Part shown: positions 53,669 through 63,180 of the stretch, piece after piece
How positions within the stretch are numbered: position 1 is the first letter of the stretch
Layout: each line of letters starts with the position of its first letter
Source of the DNA: Akkermansia sp.
GTDB lineage: Bacteria > Verrucomicrobiota > Verrucomicrobiia > Verrucomicrobiales > Akkermansiaceae
DNA length: 64,000 bases
Assembly (NCBI GenBank): GCA_017435505.1
Contig: JAFSEZ010000029.1
Coordinates: 1 to 64,000, forward strand
Direction of reading: 5' to 3'
The notes under the pieces: generated by a model
Seen by the model: the letters and a program-made list of their open reading frames with translations, nothing else
Databases searched by the model: none
Told to the model about the DNA's origin: nothing
Made by a program: the position numbers and the translations under genes

Positions 53669-55924
53669 TTAGTGCACGAAAGCCTCTGCCGGGATGGGCA
53701 CGCGCGGCGTAATGGTGCCACCCAGCGGCCCACGATTCCATTCCATACGGAGCTTGCCGGGTGCTGCGCTCCCCTGCACCACCGTGATGGTGATTTCGTG
53801 CAATCCGGCCTTCAACGGGATACCCTTCTTGCCGGTCTTCGCAGCATCCAACTCCACGGTATTGGCCGCAGCAGACTCCGTGGCGGTAGCACCGGGTTCG
53901 TAGTTGCAGTCTGCATCAATGAGGTGGAAATTGTGCAGTTTTGCAAAAGCCTTGCTGCCCGGTACCTGATCCAGCGTCAAGTAGAAATGCCAGTGATTTC
54001 CATCCTGCGGTACATTCAGGTAGCCACGGAATTCGGTAATGGTACCGGCAGGCAGCTCAGTCTCGCAGGGTTGAGCCACAGTAGGTGCCGCAGATGTCAA
54101 TTCCGCTGGCAGCGTGTCGTATGCCGGCACCCAATCAGCCACCATGCGGCAACGACGCATCAGCAAACCGGGAGCCGTTGCACCTACTCCGGCATTGGCT
54201 GGTACAAGCGCCATATCATAGCTGCGGAACCCTCCGCAGCTATTGTTGCGCCGTGGTGCCTGGGGGTCGCGGTAGTAATCATACGCACGGCGGTTATAGA
54301 GCGCAAGGCGCTTCATCCAATCCTGAGAGGGCACACCGACCTTACCTGCCAAATTGCAGGTTTCATGCGGATCTGCGTTCGTGTCATACACCTCGAAATC
54401 CTCCTGAGCTGTTTTGATGCCGGTACGAATAGCCTTGAGCCACCCCTGCTCCCCGGCGCGGAACATGAGTACTTGCTGCTCACCACGAGCGCGCCCCTTC
54501 TTGTTGGCCGCATAGTCGCCGTACTGCGCCATACCGCCCGGGTAGAAATATTCTGAATAAAGCACGCGGTCGCGCATATTCTCCTCTGCGCGTACTTGCC
54601 CCTGCAACAGAGGCAGCAGAGATACGCCATCGCAGCGCATAGGCTTGGGTACATTGGCTAAATCTGCCACCGTGGCCATCCAGTCCTGGAACTGCGTGGG
54701 AGTATCCTCTACCAAGCCATTCTTCACAATGCCGGGAGCATACACTACGCAAGGCACGCGCAAGCCGCCATCCCAAACATCGCGCTTGATGCCATCGTGG
54801 TCGCCATAGCTGCGGAAGAAGGAGGGGTCCTGCGCCGGTGCAGGGTGCCCCGCAAATCCGCCCACAGCACCGGGTTCATCGTGGGCTCCGTTGTCGCTGG
54901 TAAAGATGATAACGGTGTTCTTGTCAATGTCCAAATCCTTGCAAAGCTGCACAAGGTCACCCATGGCTTCATCCACGCGAGTAATCATGGAAGCGTGGCG
55001 CCGCGCCGTCATGAGCTTGTGGGGCGCAGCTGCGCCATAGCGTTGTTCTGCGTATTCCTTCCAAGCTTCACGGTACTGCGGGTGGATGTAGGAATCCCAC
55101 GTGTCGGCGTTGGCCGTGTTGATCATTTTGCCGGGAGTCCCCAGCCACTGCACACCACCCTTCAAACCGCCACCGGCTGGATATGCCACTCCGGGGATAC
55201 CCAAGCGCGCATGCGGTGCCACGTAAGTAAGCGCCAAGAAAAAGGGCTTGCTCTTATCTGCCGTCTGCTGCTCCACAATCCATTTCTTGGCGCGAGCCGT
55301 GAACAAATCCGTGCAGTAACAGCCATCCAACTTATCCGTAATCATCTCGTTGCCATCCCAGATAGCGTTGCGGTGTGTTTCGGGGTCGGCATTACTCTCC
55401 TCTTTGGGATAATGGCGGTGCCCGGCCAAGTGGTTGTTATAGCCAAAGAAATAATCAAACCCGCGCTTTGTGGGCCACGCGGGGCAAGTATCGGGCGTAC
55501 CGCCGCTTTCGCGCCCGCCGCCAATCCCCCATTTGCCGATAAGGGCTGTGCTGTACCCGGCAGACTTGAGGACGGAAGCAAGCGTGTGACTATCTTCCAA
55601 CGCAGCATCAAAGCTATTGTTTCGAATGACCTCCGCATGGCCTTGGTGCACCCCCGTAAACAAACTGGCACGCGCCGGGGCGCACACCGGAGCACTTGTA
55701 TAGTGGCGCAGCAGGCGCACACCATTGTTTGCCAGGTGATTCAGGTTCGGTGTATCAATCTGCGGTGTCCCTGCGTGTGCCGCAGGTTGATTGAGGGCCA
55801 AATCTCCCCACCCCATGTCATCCACCAACACCAAAATAATGTTGGGCTTGGCAACAGGCTCTGCCCCCATGGACATAGCGCAGCACATGGCGGCTCCCAG
55901 TATACATCTTACAAAAGCTTTCAT
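53669..55924 (-). CDS. S1-family sulfatase (arylsulfatase-type)
   Basis: A 751-residue secreted sulfatase. Signal peptide about 1-21. The N-terminal alkaline phosphatase-like domain binds metal through V-D-D-M-G-W-G-D (34-41), and C81-A-P-A-R85 is the C-x-P-x-R motif whose cysteine becomes formylglycine. G-K-W-G near 133 and D-N-G-A-H-D near 380 are further conserved parts. A beta-rich C-terminal region (about 560-751) contains a putative binding domain. It removes sulfate esters, probably from mucin sugars. It needs an anaerobic sulfatase-maturating enzyme or FGE, not encoded here. The start was set by the signal peptide and promoter. Confidence 0.93.
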   Translation of the reverse strand: MKAFVRCILGAAMCCAMSMGAEPVAKPNIILVLVDDMGWGDLALNQPAAHAGTPQIDTPNLNHLANNGVRLLRHYTSAPVCAPARASLFTGVHQGHAEVIRNNSFDAALEDSHTLASVLKSAGYSTALIGKWGIGGGRESGGTPDTCPAWPTKRGFDYFFGYNNHLAGHRHYPKEESNADPETHRNAIWDGNEMITDKLDGCYCTDLFTARAKKWIVEQQTADKSKPFFLALTYVAPHARLGIPGVAYPAGGGLKGGVQWLGTPGKMINTANADTWDSYIHPQYREAWKEYAEQRYGAAAPHKLMTARRHASMITRVDEAMGDLVQLCKDLDIDKNTVIIFTSDNGAHDEPGAVGGFAGHPAPAQDPSFFRSYGDHDGIKRDVWDGGLRVPCVVYAPGIVKNGLVEDTPTQFQDWMATVADLANVPKPMRCDGVSLLPLLQGQVRAEENMRDRVLYSEYFYPGGMAQYGDYAANKKGRARGEQQVLMFRAGEQGWLKAIRTGIKTAQEDFEVYDTNADPHETCNLAGKVGVPSQDWMKRLALYNRRAYDYYRDPQAPRRNNSCGGFRSYDMALVPANAGVGATAPGLLMRRCRMVADWVPAYDTLPAELTSAAPTVAQPCETELPAGTITEFRGYLNVPQDGNHWHFYLTLDQVPGSKAFAKLHNFHLIDADCNYEPGATATESAAANTVELDAAKTGKKGIPLKAGLHEITITVVQGSAAPGKLRMEWNRGPLGGTITPRVPIPAEAFVH

Positions 55925-55936
55925 CCCGCGTAATCT

Positions 55937-55964
55937 AGCATATTCTGTCCATTTTCTCAAGCAA
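55937..55964 (-). promoter_or_regulatory. Promoter of the sulfatase gene
   Basis: Minus strand TTGCTT (55964-55959), 16-nt spacer, TATGCT (55942-55937), then 12 nt to ATG 55924; a leader of about 5 nt is expected. Confidence 0.6.
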
Positions 55965-56041
55965 AAAACACTCAGAAGCCACACTATGCAAAGTCCGCAG
56001 AACATGCGATATACGTATTCCTCAAGCGTGCCGACAGGGTC

Positions 56042-57304
56042 TCACGCGTTTTTCATGTTGCGAATGATAAACCATGCCACCAACGCACTACTCACCGCGA
56101 GGGCAGCACATTGCATCTGCGGAGACATCCCAAGCAAGCGCATCCCCCCCTGCACCACTACGGACATGATACCAAGGAAACAGTCCACCAAATTACCGGC
56201 AGCAATCACATCGCCGCGTTTATCATCATCCGCCCGATCTTGGAGCAACGCATTGAGCGGCACCAAGTAACCGGCTGCCACAGCTCCTGTCAACGCCAAT
56301 GTCGCGTAGAAAAGCGGGCAACCGTAGGGCACCAAAGCCAGCATAGCACAGCCGATGGTCATGCCAATTCCCCCCACAGTGGCCACCCATGTGCGAATTT
56401 TACCCGCACAAATGACAGAAGCCACCACACCACCCAAAATCGAACCGCCGCTGATCCACGCCATGAGTAATGCAGAGTCCTTTTGCTGCCCCAACACAGC
56501 CATGAAATCTCCGTCCGGCTTCACCGGGTGAGCATCTGCCGCCATCTGCAGAGCTATCAGCATCATGGTACCCGCTATAAACCAGAAGTACCCTATACCC
56601 ACCTCACTATTACGCAAAACCTTGTTACTCCACAGCATGCGAAGCTGGGAAAAATGCTCCCACAATAAACTCCAGGCAAAGGGACGACAACTCTGCGGCT
56701 TGAAACGCGGAATGGTCAGGCTAAGCAGAAACACCAATACTGCGCCTACGATGCAGCACACGCATGGCCACCCGGCGGCTTCCCACCCCGCGCTGCTTCC
56801 CCATTGACTCAACAACCGGTACACTATGTACAAAGCGCCTATCTGCCCCACCAGAAGAGCCAGCATTGAGCTTATTTCCAAAATACCGCTGGCAAAGCCA
56901 ATGTTGCGAGTTCCGACGATATCTTTTACCAATCCCTTCTTAGCGGGGCTGAAAAACATGGCCTGCACGCAAAAGACTGTAAAAAAGCCTATGGAAATCC
57001 ACAAGCTGTGCATAAATAAGCCTATCGACATACCAATCAGCACCACTACCTGCAACAGTACCATCGCCTGCAACAGGCGAGTCTTGCAATATCGATCAGA
57101 AAGCCACCCCGCCAAGGGTGAAAAGACCACAAAAGGCAGCACAATGAGGATAGAAAGCGGATATTGCAGCATCTGCCCCATCCATATCCCCAGCGCTATC
57201 AGTAAAAATTGAACCCCCTTTTCATTGAGGGAATTCATCGATTGAATAATCACCAAACTCCAGAAGGAGCCCCAAGGCGTACTATTCTGCTCTGACTTAT
57301 TCAT
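56042..57304 (-). CDS. MFS transporter (LplT-like by general layout)
   Basis: A 420-residue membrane protein with about 12 helices. The first loop motif between TM2 and TM3 reads G-W-L-S-D-R-Y (G-x-L-x-D-R/K), typical of the major facilitator superfamily. The early F-x-x-K-G segment (N-E-K-G-V-Q-F-L) and overall shape recall lysophospholipid transporter LplT, but this is weak. Substrate unknown. ATG 57304 is chosen; the frame extends to 57343 through the upstream gene's terminator, which makes the longer form unlikely. Confidence 0.8.
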   Translation of the reverse strand: MNKSEQNSTPWGSFWSLVIIQSMNSLNEKGVQFLLIALGIWMGQMLQYPLSILIVLPFVVFSPLAGWLSDRYCKTRLLQAMVLLQVVVLIGMSIGLFMHSLWISIGFFTVFCVQAMFFSPAKKGLVKDIVGTRNIGFASGILEISSMLALLVGQIGALYIVYRLLSQWGSSAGWEAAGWPCVCCIVGAVLVFLLSLTIPRFKPQSCRPFAWSLLWEHFSQLRMLWSNKVLRNSEVGIGYFWFIAGTMMLIALQMAADAHPVKPDGDFMAVLGQQKDSALLMAWISGGSILGGVVASVICAGKIRTWVATVGGIGMTIGCAMLALVPYGCPLFYATLALTGAVAAGYLVPLNALLQDRADDDKRGDVIAAGNLVDCFLGIMSVVVQGGMRLLGMSPQMQCAALAVSSALVAWFIIRNMKNA

Positions 57305-57306
57305 CG

Positions 57307-57336
57307 AAAAAAAATCGGGCTCGCCAAAGCGAGCCC
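57307..57336 (-). terminator. Terminator after the Sel1 lipoprotein gene
   Basis: GGGCTCGC (57317-57324) pairs with GCGAGCCC (57329-57336), loop CAAA; the minus strand then has T-rich sequence to 57307. It directly abuts the MFS start codon. Confidence 0.85.
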
Positions 57337-57355
57337 AATGCAAACATGTTATATC

Positions 57356-57985
57356 TTATTTCCAGCCGTTATCTTCCATGAAAGCAGCGGCATTTTTGTG
57401 ACCATTGCGAGCAGCCATGGATACCCAGTAGCGAGCCTGCAACTCATCTTGGGGCACCCCCAAACCGTGGTAATAACAGCGGCCAAGGTTATACTGTCCG
57501 TTGGAGTTTCCTTTCTCAGCGGCTTGGCGGAAACAGGCTGCCGAGCGTGCATCATCCTTTTCCACCCCCTCGCCATTACGGAAACAAAGGCCGAGGTTGT
57601 TGAGGGCAGATGCATCCCCCTGAGAAGCGGCTTCCGAGTACCAACGATACGCTGCGTCAAAATCCTGCTTCACACCGGAGCCGGTGGCGTAGCAGGTGCC
57701 GAGGTTATCCTGGGCATTGGCATTGCCGCCCTGTGCAGCCAGCGTGTACCAGCGCACGGCTTCGGCCATATTTTGCTTCACACCCTTGCCGAAATCATAG
57801 CACTTGGCAATCATCAACTGGGCGTCGGCATTCCCCTGCGCAGCAGCTGCGCGGAAGTGGGTCAAAGCTTGCTCGTACTGCTCAGTTTCATAGAAACGAG
57901 CGCCCGTGGCATATTGTTCCGCAGGAGTGGTGCAGGATGCCAGCAACGCAGCACCTAACAAAACGCAAAAGAGAGTCTTTTTCAT
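57356..57985 (-). CDS. Sel1-repeat lipoprotein
   Basis: A 209-residue protein with lipobox L-A-S-C (lipidated C18). Four to five Sel1 repeats follow, e.g. A-D-A-Q-L-M-I-A-K-C-Y-D-F-G-K-G-V-K-Q-N and A-N-A-Q-D-N-L-G-T-C-Y-A-T-G-S-G-V-K-Q-D. Sel1 repeats are protein-interaction modules. It lies 21 bp after trxB in the same direction, so it may share its transcript, followed by its own terminator. Specific role unknown. Confidence 0.85.
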   Translation of the reverse strand: MKKTLFCVLLGAALLASCTTPAEQYATGARFYETEQYEQALTHFRAAAAQGNADAQLMIAKCYDFGKGVKQNMAEAVRWYTLAAQGGNANAQDNLGTCYATGSGVKQDFDAAYRWYSEAASQGDASALNNLGLCFRNGEGVEKDDARSAACFRQAAEKGNSNGQYNLGRCYYHGLGVPQDELQARYWVSMAARNGHKNAAAFMEDNGWK

Positions 57986-58006
57986 AGTGTTTCTTTTAGG
58001 GGTGTA

Positions 58007-58939
58007 TCATTCGAGAGAAAGAAGATAGCGCTCAGCCTCCATGGCGGCCCAGCAGCCCATCCCCGCTGCGGAGATGGCTTGACGGTACACGGGATCTGCC
58101 ACATCACCGGCGGCAAAGAGCCCGGGCGTTTTGGTAGCCGTGCCACCATTGGTGCGCACGATGAAACCGGCTCCATCCACATCCACCAAATCGCCTAAGA
58201 AAGCGCTATTGGGAGAGTGGCCGATGGCCATGAAGACACACTTGACATCCAACGGGCGCTGCTCGTCCGTAAGGGTATCCTGAAGCGTGACGCTGCAGAG
58301 CTCCCCGCTCTCATCCGTCTGATAGGCGGCAATAGTGCTGTTCCAAACAGGCTCAATCTTGGGGTCATTGAGCACGCGCTGCTGCATAGCCTTGCTGGCG
58401 CGCAGCATATCGCGGCGGTGAATCAGATAAACCTTGCTGGCAAAGCGAGTCAGGAAAGAGGCTTCTTCGCAGGCGCTGTCTCCACCGCCTACCACACACA
58501 CGGGCACATCGCGGTAGAATGCACCATCGCATGTGGCGCATGCTGTCAGGCCATGCCCAATGAGTTCCTTCTCCCCCGGCAGCCCCAGATAACGAGCCTT
58601 AGCCCCCGTTGCCACAATCACCGCTTGTGCTTTGTATGCACCGCCGGAGGTAGTCACCACGAACAATCCGCTGCATTCCTCGCGGTAGACGGAAAGCACA
58701 TCTTCATACGCATAGCGTGCGCCGAACTTCTCTGCCTGCTGGCTCATGTTGAACATGAGCTCCGGCCCCATAATTCCCTCCGGGAATCCGGGGAAGTTCT
58801 CAATCTCCGTTGTCGTGGTCAGCTGCCCGCCGATTTGATTACCGGTAAACACCAGCGGTGCCAAATCAGCGCGTGCTGCATAAATCGCCGCAGTATATCC
58901 TGCAGGCCCTGTACCGATGATAATCAATTTCTCATTCAT
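58007..58939 (-). CDS. trxB: Thioredoxin-disulfide reductase
   Basis: A 310-residue FAD/NADPH flavoenzyme. The FAD motif I-I-I-G-T-G-P-A-G-Y-T-A-A, the redox C-A-T-C (C134, C137), the NADPH motif V-V-G-G-G-D-S-A-C-E-E and the C-terminal F-A-A-G-D-V-A-D match TrxB. It reduces thioredoxin with NADPH in the cytoplasm. ATG 58939 is fixed by the promoter, whose -10 box ends 7 nt before it, ruling out the codons at 58948 and 58963. Confidence 0.96.
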   Translation of the reverse strand: MNEKLIIIGTGPAGYTAAIYAARADLAPLVFTGNQIGGQLTTTTEIENFPGFPEGIMGPELMFNMSQQAEKFGARYAYEDVLSVYREECSGLFVVTTSGGAYKAQAVIVATGAKARYLGLPGEKELIGHGLTACATCDGAFYRDVPVCVVGGGDSACEEASFLTRFASKVYLIHRRDMLRASKAMQQRVLNDPKIEPVWNSTIAAYQTDESGELCSVTLQDTLTDEQRPLDVKCVFMAIGHSPNSAFLGDLVDVDGAGFIVRTNGGTATKTPGLFAAGDVADPVYRQAISAAGMGCWAAMEAERYLLSLE

Positions 58940-58946
58940 TGCTCTC

Positions 58947-58975
58947 ATCCTACACGTACGCACTCACGCGCGCAA
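58947..58975 (-). promoter_or_regulatory. Promoter of trxB (predicted leaderless)
   Basis: Minus strand TTGCGC (58975-58970), 17-nt spacer, TAGGAT (58952-58947), then 7 nt (GAGAGCA) to ATG 58939. Confidence 0.7.
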
Positions 58976-59130
58976 GCTCATTTTTCGTCAGTCCTGCTTT
59001 TCTTCCGGCCAAAGACTTTCTCTTTTTGCTGTCGTGGAAAACACCTCTGCCGCCATCCTTGGTTCTCACTACGACAAGAGCTTGCTCCACAAAGAAGCAA
59101 GCCCTTGGAAAACTTATTGTACGAACCGGG

Positions 59131-62100
59131 TTAAATATCCCAGGCATCCAGCCACTTGAAAGAGACGATGCGGAACTTGCGTCCCATCACTTGGTTGGCA
59201 CGGGAAAGCCCCTTACCCTTGCTGCCATCCGGTTCATACTCGCGATCAGCCGGAGCATTGGTGGGGTCTACATAATCCATCGTACGCTGCACCACGGCCT
59301 CACACCAGGCCTGAGCCAAGATGGCATTGCGGGCATTGCGCACGCAGCCATACGCTCTCACGGTGAAAGTATCATCTCGCACGGTGAGGATATTGCCGAG
59401 TGAGGCCAGCACATCACTCTGAATCAAGTATCCGGGGGCGGCCGTGTAGATGGAGCCCTCCTCTGCTTTCGGGAAGGCAAACAAATCTCCGCTACCGGGC
59501 TTAGGAGCTTCTACCTCGTTGAAAAGGTTGTTGATATCCGTTTCATCAATGGCAGCCTGCAAAGCTCCTTTCAGCGCTGTTTCAGAGCCGGCTTTATCCA
59601 AACGGCGATTGATGAAATCCGACATATTGAGGAAGGGTCCGCGCTTACGCACCTGCTTCACAATCTGCCTGGCCAATTCACGTATGGATTCCGGCTCCAG
59701 CATACGAACCTCGCCCCAAGCAGCAGCTTCACCGCTACCTTGGCGCAGAGAATTAGACCCCTGCATCATGCTGTAGCCACCCAAGGAATCAATACTCTTA
59801 TCGGTGGTGGAGACCATGAAACGAGAGAACAGCACCTGGCTTTCAGATTTATTGGCCTCCACCAGAGACAACTTCTTACCGTTCACATTGGTTGCAAGTT
59901 TACGCTTAGCCAGACCTTGCAACACAGATGCCCACGCCTCCTCCGAGATGGAGTTCACGTTGAAGCCACCATCTATCATAAGATACTGGGCAATGTACTT
60001 CCAGCCTTCCTTATCCATGATACGCTTGATGATTTCCTCATCCTTATAAGAGGTAGCAGACTTCTTATAGCGCGATACGGGGAGAGCTTCCTTACCACTC
60101 AGAAAATCTTCCATCACCTCCTGAGCCTTGCGAGTGGATTTACCACCATCCGGCATATCCGACACGGAAGAGCAGAACCAGCGATCCCACAAAGCATCGT
60201 TGATAAGCAAACCATGGTCAAAGAAATCGCTGAACACTTGACCATTGGTACCTACTTCCGTCGAAATCTCATTTTTGTGGAATACGTAAATGTCTCCGGG
60301 AGGCAAACAAGGATCGGCAAAAGAATTGCCTATACCCACCCCAGGCACACCGCTCTGGTATTCAGCGCGACGCATGATTGATGCATTCATAAAATCATTG
60401 CTACCGGACGAATTAGCCTTGTACCAACCGGGCTGCAAGCGCATACCGGCAAAACCGGCCAGAGAGAACGGCGGATGCACAGGCAACTCCAAGACGGAAA
60501 CGAATGATACTTGCTCACCATCGCTGGTAATACCCAAGATACCATTGCGGCCCACGTTATCCATGGGAGCTGCGCTCAAGCCGGCACCCACATTAAGCGC
60601 AGCAAGCTGATAAGGGTGATACTGGCGCTGCTGGTCGCTTGGTCGGGTGAGCATCCCCCCCCAGAAAGCAGGGCTGGAGTGCTGCCACGTTTTGGTACGG
60701 TAGTCCTTGCCTTCAAAAATCCGGCTATCCAAATTGGGGTTGGCTGATTTGGGCACCACGCCGACTGCGGCGATGAAGAAAGGAACCGTGGGATCACTCT
60801 GGGAGCCATCTTCCGTCCATACCGAGTCATTTCGATTCACATCACAGAACACCGTACTTGTATCGGTATCGTCAGGGTCGTACCACCCCAAGAGGAAGCG
60901 GTGAGGTGACATACCACGCTTACCATCGCCACCGTTATCGGTAACACCGGTGCTCATGCCATTCAAACCGTTAAAAATGGTAATACATTCGCGGCGTCTG
61001 GGTGCAAACCACCAGCCATCGGGGTATGCCCCTGCAACACTATCATCCCAAGTGCCGGATTTCACGGTAAGACGCAAATTAACGTACCAATCACCGGCAG
61101 TCACTTCAGAGGTAGGTTTATTGGTGTAGAAGCGAGCTTTATATCCGGACACGCTGCTGGGGTGATACCCCTCAATCCAAGGATTAGACTGAGCCTTGCT
61201 GTAATCAGATGTCACGCGAGCCTTGCCGGGGGAGAAGTAAAGGATTTCACCCGGAGCAAACACGATATCTGCCGTATCCGAAGAATTATCACGCTGGAAG
61301 AACTCACCGAAGTCTGAGCCGAAGCCGTATTGTGCCCCACTAAAGTTGCGCCCCACTGCATAGCGTTGCCAGATATAGTTGTGTTTTTGCGTGCTGGAGT
61401 TTGCGTAAGACTGCAGCCACATAGTCTTGTAAGGCACCGAGTGTGACCAGAGCTGTTTACCTCTAATCTTCATGGGAACGTTGTAGGGATTCCACCACAA
61501 AACGGTAGGGGCATAACATAAATCCAAGTTGTACTTAGGCTCCTCCTGCTTAGAACCGCTGCCGGAGGACTCCACTTTTTCCGTCACCAACCCGAAATTG
61601 CTCATGTAGGCAAGCATGACAGGAGTACGCGCATACCCTGCCGCCTTGCTTCCCTGCTCTATCATGGTGCGTGTATCATACACAGTAGAAGGGCTGGAGT
61701 TGTTGGGATCCAACTCGTACTTATCCGTACCATCTTTCACCATACAACCGCTCATGCGGGTATGGGCATCGTCCACCTTGCCTATGAGACGTGCGGTAAA
61801 GTTATCCGCATCATTAGCATCACCATTGGGCCAGCAGTTGTAGTATGCATGCAAGACTTGCCACGAACCTATCGGCATATTCTTTTCCGTACCCACTGGC
61901 ACATCCTTACCTTCGGCAAGGGGACAATCCTGGTCGGATCGGGCAGCAAAATCAGTACCTTTCAAATCTTTCTTATTGAGCAACAAACACAAATCTTCCT
62001 TAAACCCACCGGTGCGCACATTGATGGGCAAGCTGTATGATGCGGTTGTCACATCAAAGAAATAAGGCATGCCGGCAGCCTGAGAAGATGAACCAATCAA

Positions 62101-62907
62101 CGGAATACAGTTGAGGGTAAGAAGCTTCTGCGGATTATCTATCTTCATGGGCACAAAGTCCAGAGACTCACTATCCACAAACATGGGACCGGGTGTATCC
62201 CACGTTTGGCGCAACACACGGAGCGGGTCATCCTCTACCTCGCGGTCAACAATAGAGATTTTGCTCTTCTGGTTTTCGCCACCAACCCACCAAGCAAAGC
62301 TGGCTTTATTCTTGCCGGTAGAGGGCATGTTGAGCAAATCTGCATACACGTAGTGGCGCCCGGTGAGGCGCTTGCCCAGCGTACCCTCACCCACCAAACA
62401 AATGCGCTGCCCGGGCTTACGAGTCCCCAAATCATTCACAGCCTGCATATTGCGCACATCCTGCGGATTACGGGCAGAAATAAGCCACTTGCGGAACATG
62501 GATTCACGCCCTTGGCGGTATGTTTCTTTGATATCACTACCTTTCCCTGCCACGGGTTTTCCATATATAGGCCCGGACCAACTGTCCCATACGCCCAAAA
62601 TGTGCTGCGACACGCCACCCTCCGACTCAGAAATGATACCGGAACTGGCAGAAACGCGGCGATCCGGCCCCATCTCCATCTGCAGGTTGGCAATGGCATC
62701 ATCCAAACCGATGAGCGCCTGCTGGCGTGCTTCGGCCTGCAGAACCGTCTGCATCGCAATGCGGTTTTGGGAAGAAGCCATCGCCAAGATACCCACAGCC
62801 AAGAGGGTAAGCAGCATCATGAGCGTCAGCGATGCAATAAGCGCAAAGCCATGCTTCTTTTTCTTAATCAATCTTTTATGCGGAAAATTTGCTCGTTTGA
62901 TTTTCAT
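59131..62907 (-). CDS. Giant pseudopilin-like protein (Verru_Chthon cassette A-like)
   Basis: A 1258-residue protein. A basic N-terminus (K-K-K-K-H-G) precedes F-A-L-I-A-S-L-T-L-M-M-L-L-T-L-L-A-V-G-I-L, a type IV prepilin-like cleavage site and helix; the usual Glu5 is absent, as in GspK-type minor pilins. A long extracellular part without recognised enzymatic motif follows. Near residue 1090, G-P-F-L-N-M-S-D-F-I-N-R-R-L recalls GspK-type or verrucomicrobial cassette A proteins. The large size and this N-terminus match Verru_Chthon cassette protein A from memory. No B, C or D partners lie in the window. It has its own promoter. Confidence 0.72.
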   Translation of the reverse strand: MKIKRANFPHKRLIKKKKHGFALIASLTLMMLLTLLAVGILAMASSQNRIAMQTVLQAEARQQALIGLDDAIANLQMEMGPDRRVSASSGIISESEGGVSQHILGVWDSWSGPIYGKPVAGKGSDIKETYRQGRESMFRKWLISARNPQDVRNMQAVNDLGTRKPGQRICLVGEGTLGKRLTGRHYVYADLLNMPSTGKNKASFAWWVGGENQKSKISIVDREVEDDPLRVLRQTWDTPGPMFVDSESLDFVPMKIDNPQKLLTLNCIPLIGSSSQAAGMPYFFDVTTASYSLPINVRTGGFKEDLCLLLNKKDLKGTDFAARSDQDCPLAEGKDVPVGTEKNMPIGSWQVLHAYYNCWPNGDANDADNFTARLIGKVDDAHTRMSGCMVKDGTDKYELDPNNSSPSTVYDTRTMIEQGSKAAGYARTPVMLAYMSNFGLVTEKVESSGSGSKQEEPKYNLDLCYAPTVLWWNPYNVPMKIRGKQLWSHSVPYKTMWLQSYANSSTQKHNYIWQRYAVGRNFSGAQYGFGSDFGEFFQRDNSSDTADIVFAPGEILYFSPGKARVTSDYSKAQSNPWIEGYHPSSVSGYKARFYTNKPTSEVTAGDWYVNLRLTVKSGTWDDSVAGAYPDGWWFAPRRRECITIFNGLNGMSTGVTDNGGDGKRGMSPHRFLLGWYDPDDTDTSTVFCDVNRNDSVWTEDGSQSDPTVPFFIAAVGVVPKSANPNLDSRIFEGKDYRTKTWQHSSPAFWGGMLTRPSDQQRQYHPYQLAALNVGAGLSAAPMDNVGRNGILGITSDGEQVSFVSVLELPVHPPFSLAGFAGMRLQPGWYKANSSGSNDFMNASIMRRAEYQSGVPGVGIGNSFADPCLPPGDIYVFHKNEISTEVGTNGQVFSDFFDHGLLINDALWDRWFCSSVSDMPDGGKSTRKAQEVMEDFLSGKEALPVSRYKKSATSYKDEEIIKRIMDKEGWKYIAQYLMIDGGFNVNSISEEAWASVLQGLAKRKLATNVNGKKLSLVEANKSESQVLFSRFMVSTTDKSIDSLGGYSMMQGSNSLRQGSGEAAAWGEVRMLEPESIRELARQIVKQVRKRGPFLNMSDFINRRLDKAGSETALKGALQAAIDETDINNLFNEVEAPKPGSGDLFAFPKAEEGSIYTAAPGYLIQSDVLASLGNILTVRDDTFTVRAYGCVRNARNAILAQAWCEAVVQRTMDYVDPTNAPADREYEPDGSKGKGLSRANQVMGRKFRIVSFKWLDAWDI

Positions 62908-62930
62908 ACACTATTCAACAGTACCCTACC

Positions 62931-62958
62931 ACTATACACCCCTAGGGTCGCACGTCAA
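62931..62958 (-). promoter_or_regulatory. Promoter of the giant pseudopilin-like gene
   Basis: Minus strand TTGACG (62958-62953), 16-nt spacer, TATAGT (62936-62931); leader about 16 nt before ATG 62907. Confidence 0.6.
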
Positions 62959-63003
62959 GCAAATTCGGGGTTTCCTCCTCCCAAAATCGGCGATTTCTCA
63001 ATG

Positions 63004-63041
63004 AACGAAAGAACCCACCGGGAATAAGTTCCGATGGGTTC
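63004..63041 (-). terminator. Terminator after tRNA-Val
   Basis: GAACCCACCGG (63011-63021) pairs with CCGATGGGTTC (63031-63041) through 11 positions including one G-U; the minus strand then reads TTCTTTCG. Confidence 0.6.
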
Positions 63042-63048
63042 CTTGTGC

Positions 63049-63120
63049 TACGAAGTATAAGATTCGAACTTATGACCCCATCCGTGTGAAGGATGTGCTC
63101 TACCACTGAGCTAACTTCGC
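63049..63120 (-). tRNA. tRNA-Val (anticodon CAC)
   Basis: The minus strand folds as a 72-nt cloverleaf. The acceptor stem GCGAAGT pairs with ACTTCGT (first pair G-U). The D arm has AGCTCAGTGGTAGAGC; the anticodon stem ACATCC/GGATGG... gives loop TTCACAC with anticodon CAC; the T arm contains GTTCGAATC. The discriminator is A at 63049. CCA is not encoded; the next bases are GCA. It reads GUG codons. Confidence 0.93.
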
Positions 63121-63151
63121 CTTGTTGCATCCCATAACCGGGTGCGGGCGC

Positions 63152-63180
63152 ATTCTACCAATCATTTTACTTCTTGGCAA
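63152..63180 (-). promoter_or_regulatory. Promoter of tRNA-Val
   Basis: Minus strand TTGCCA (63180-63175), 17-nt spacer, TAGAAT (63157-63152). The start point should be about 24 nt before the mature 5' end. The -35 box lies in the last codons of the lipocalin gene. Confidence 0.65.
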
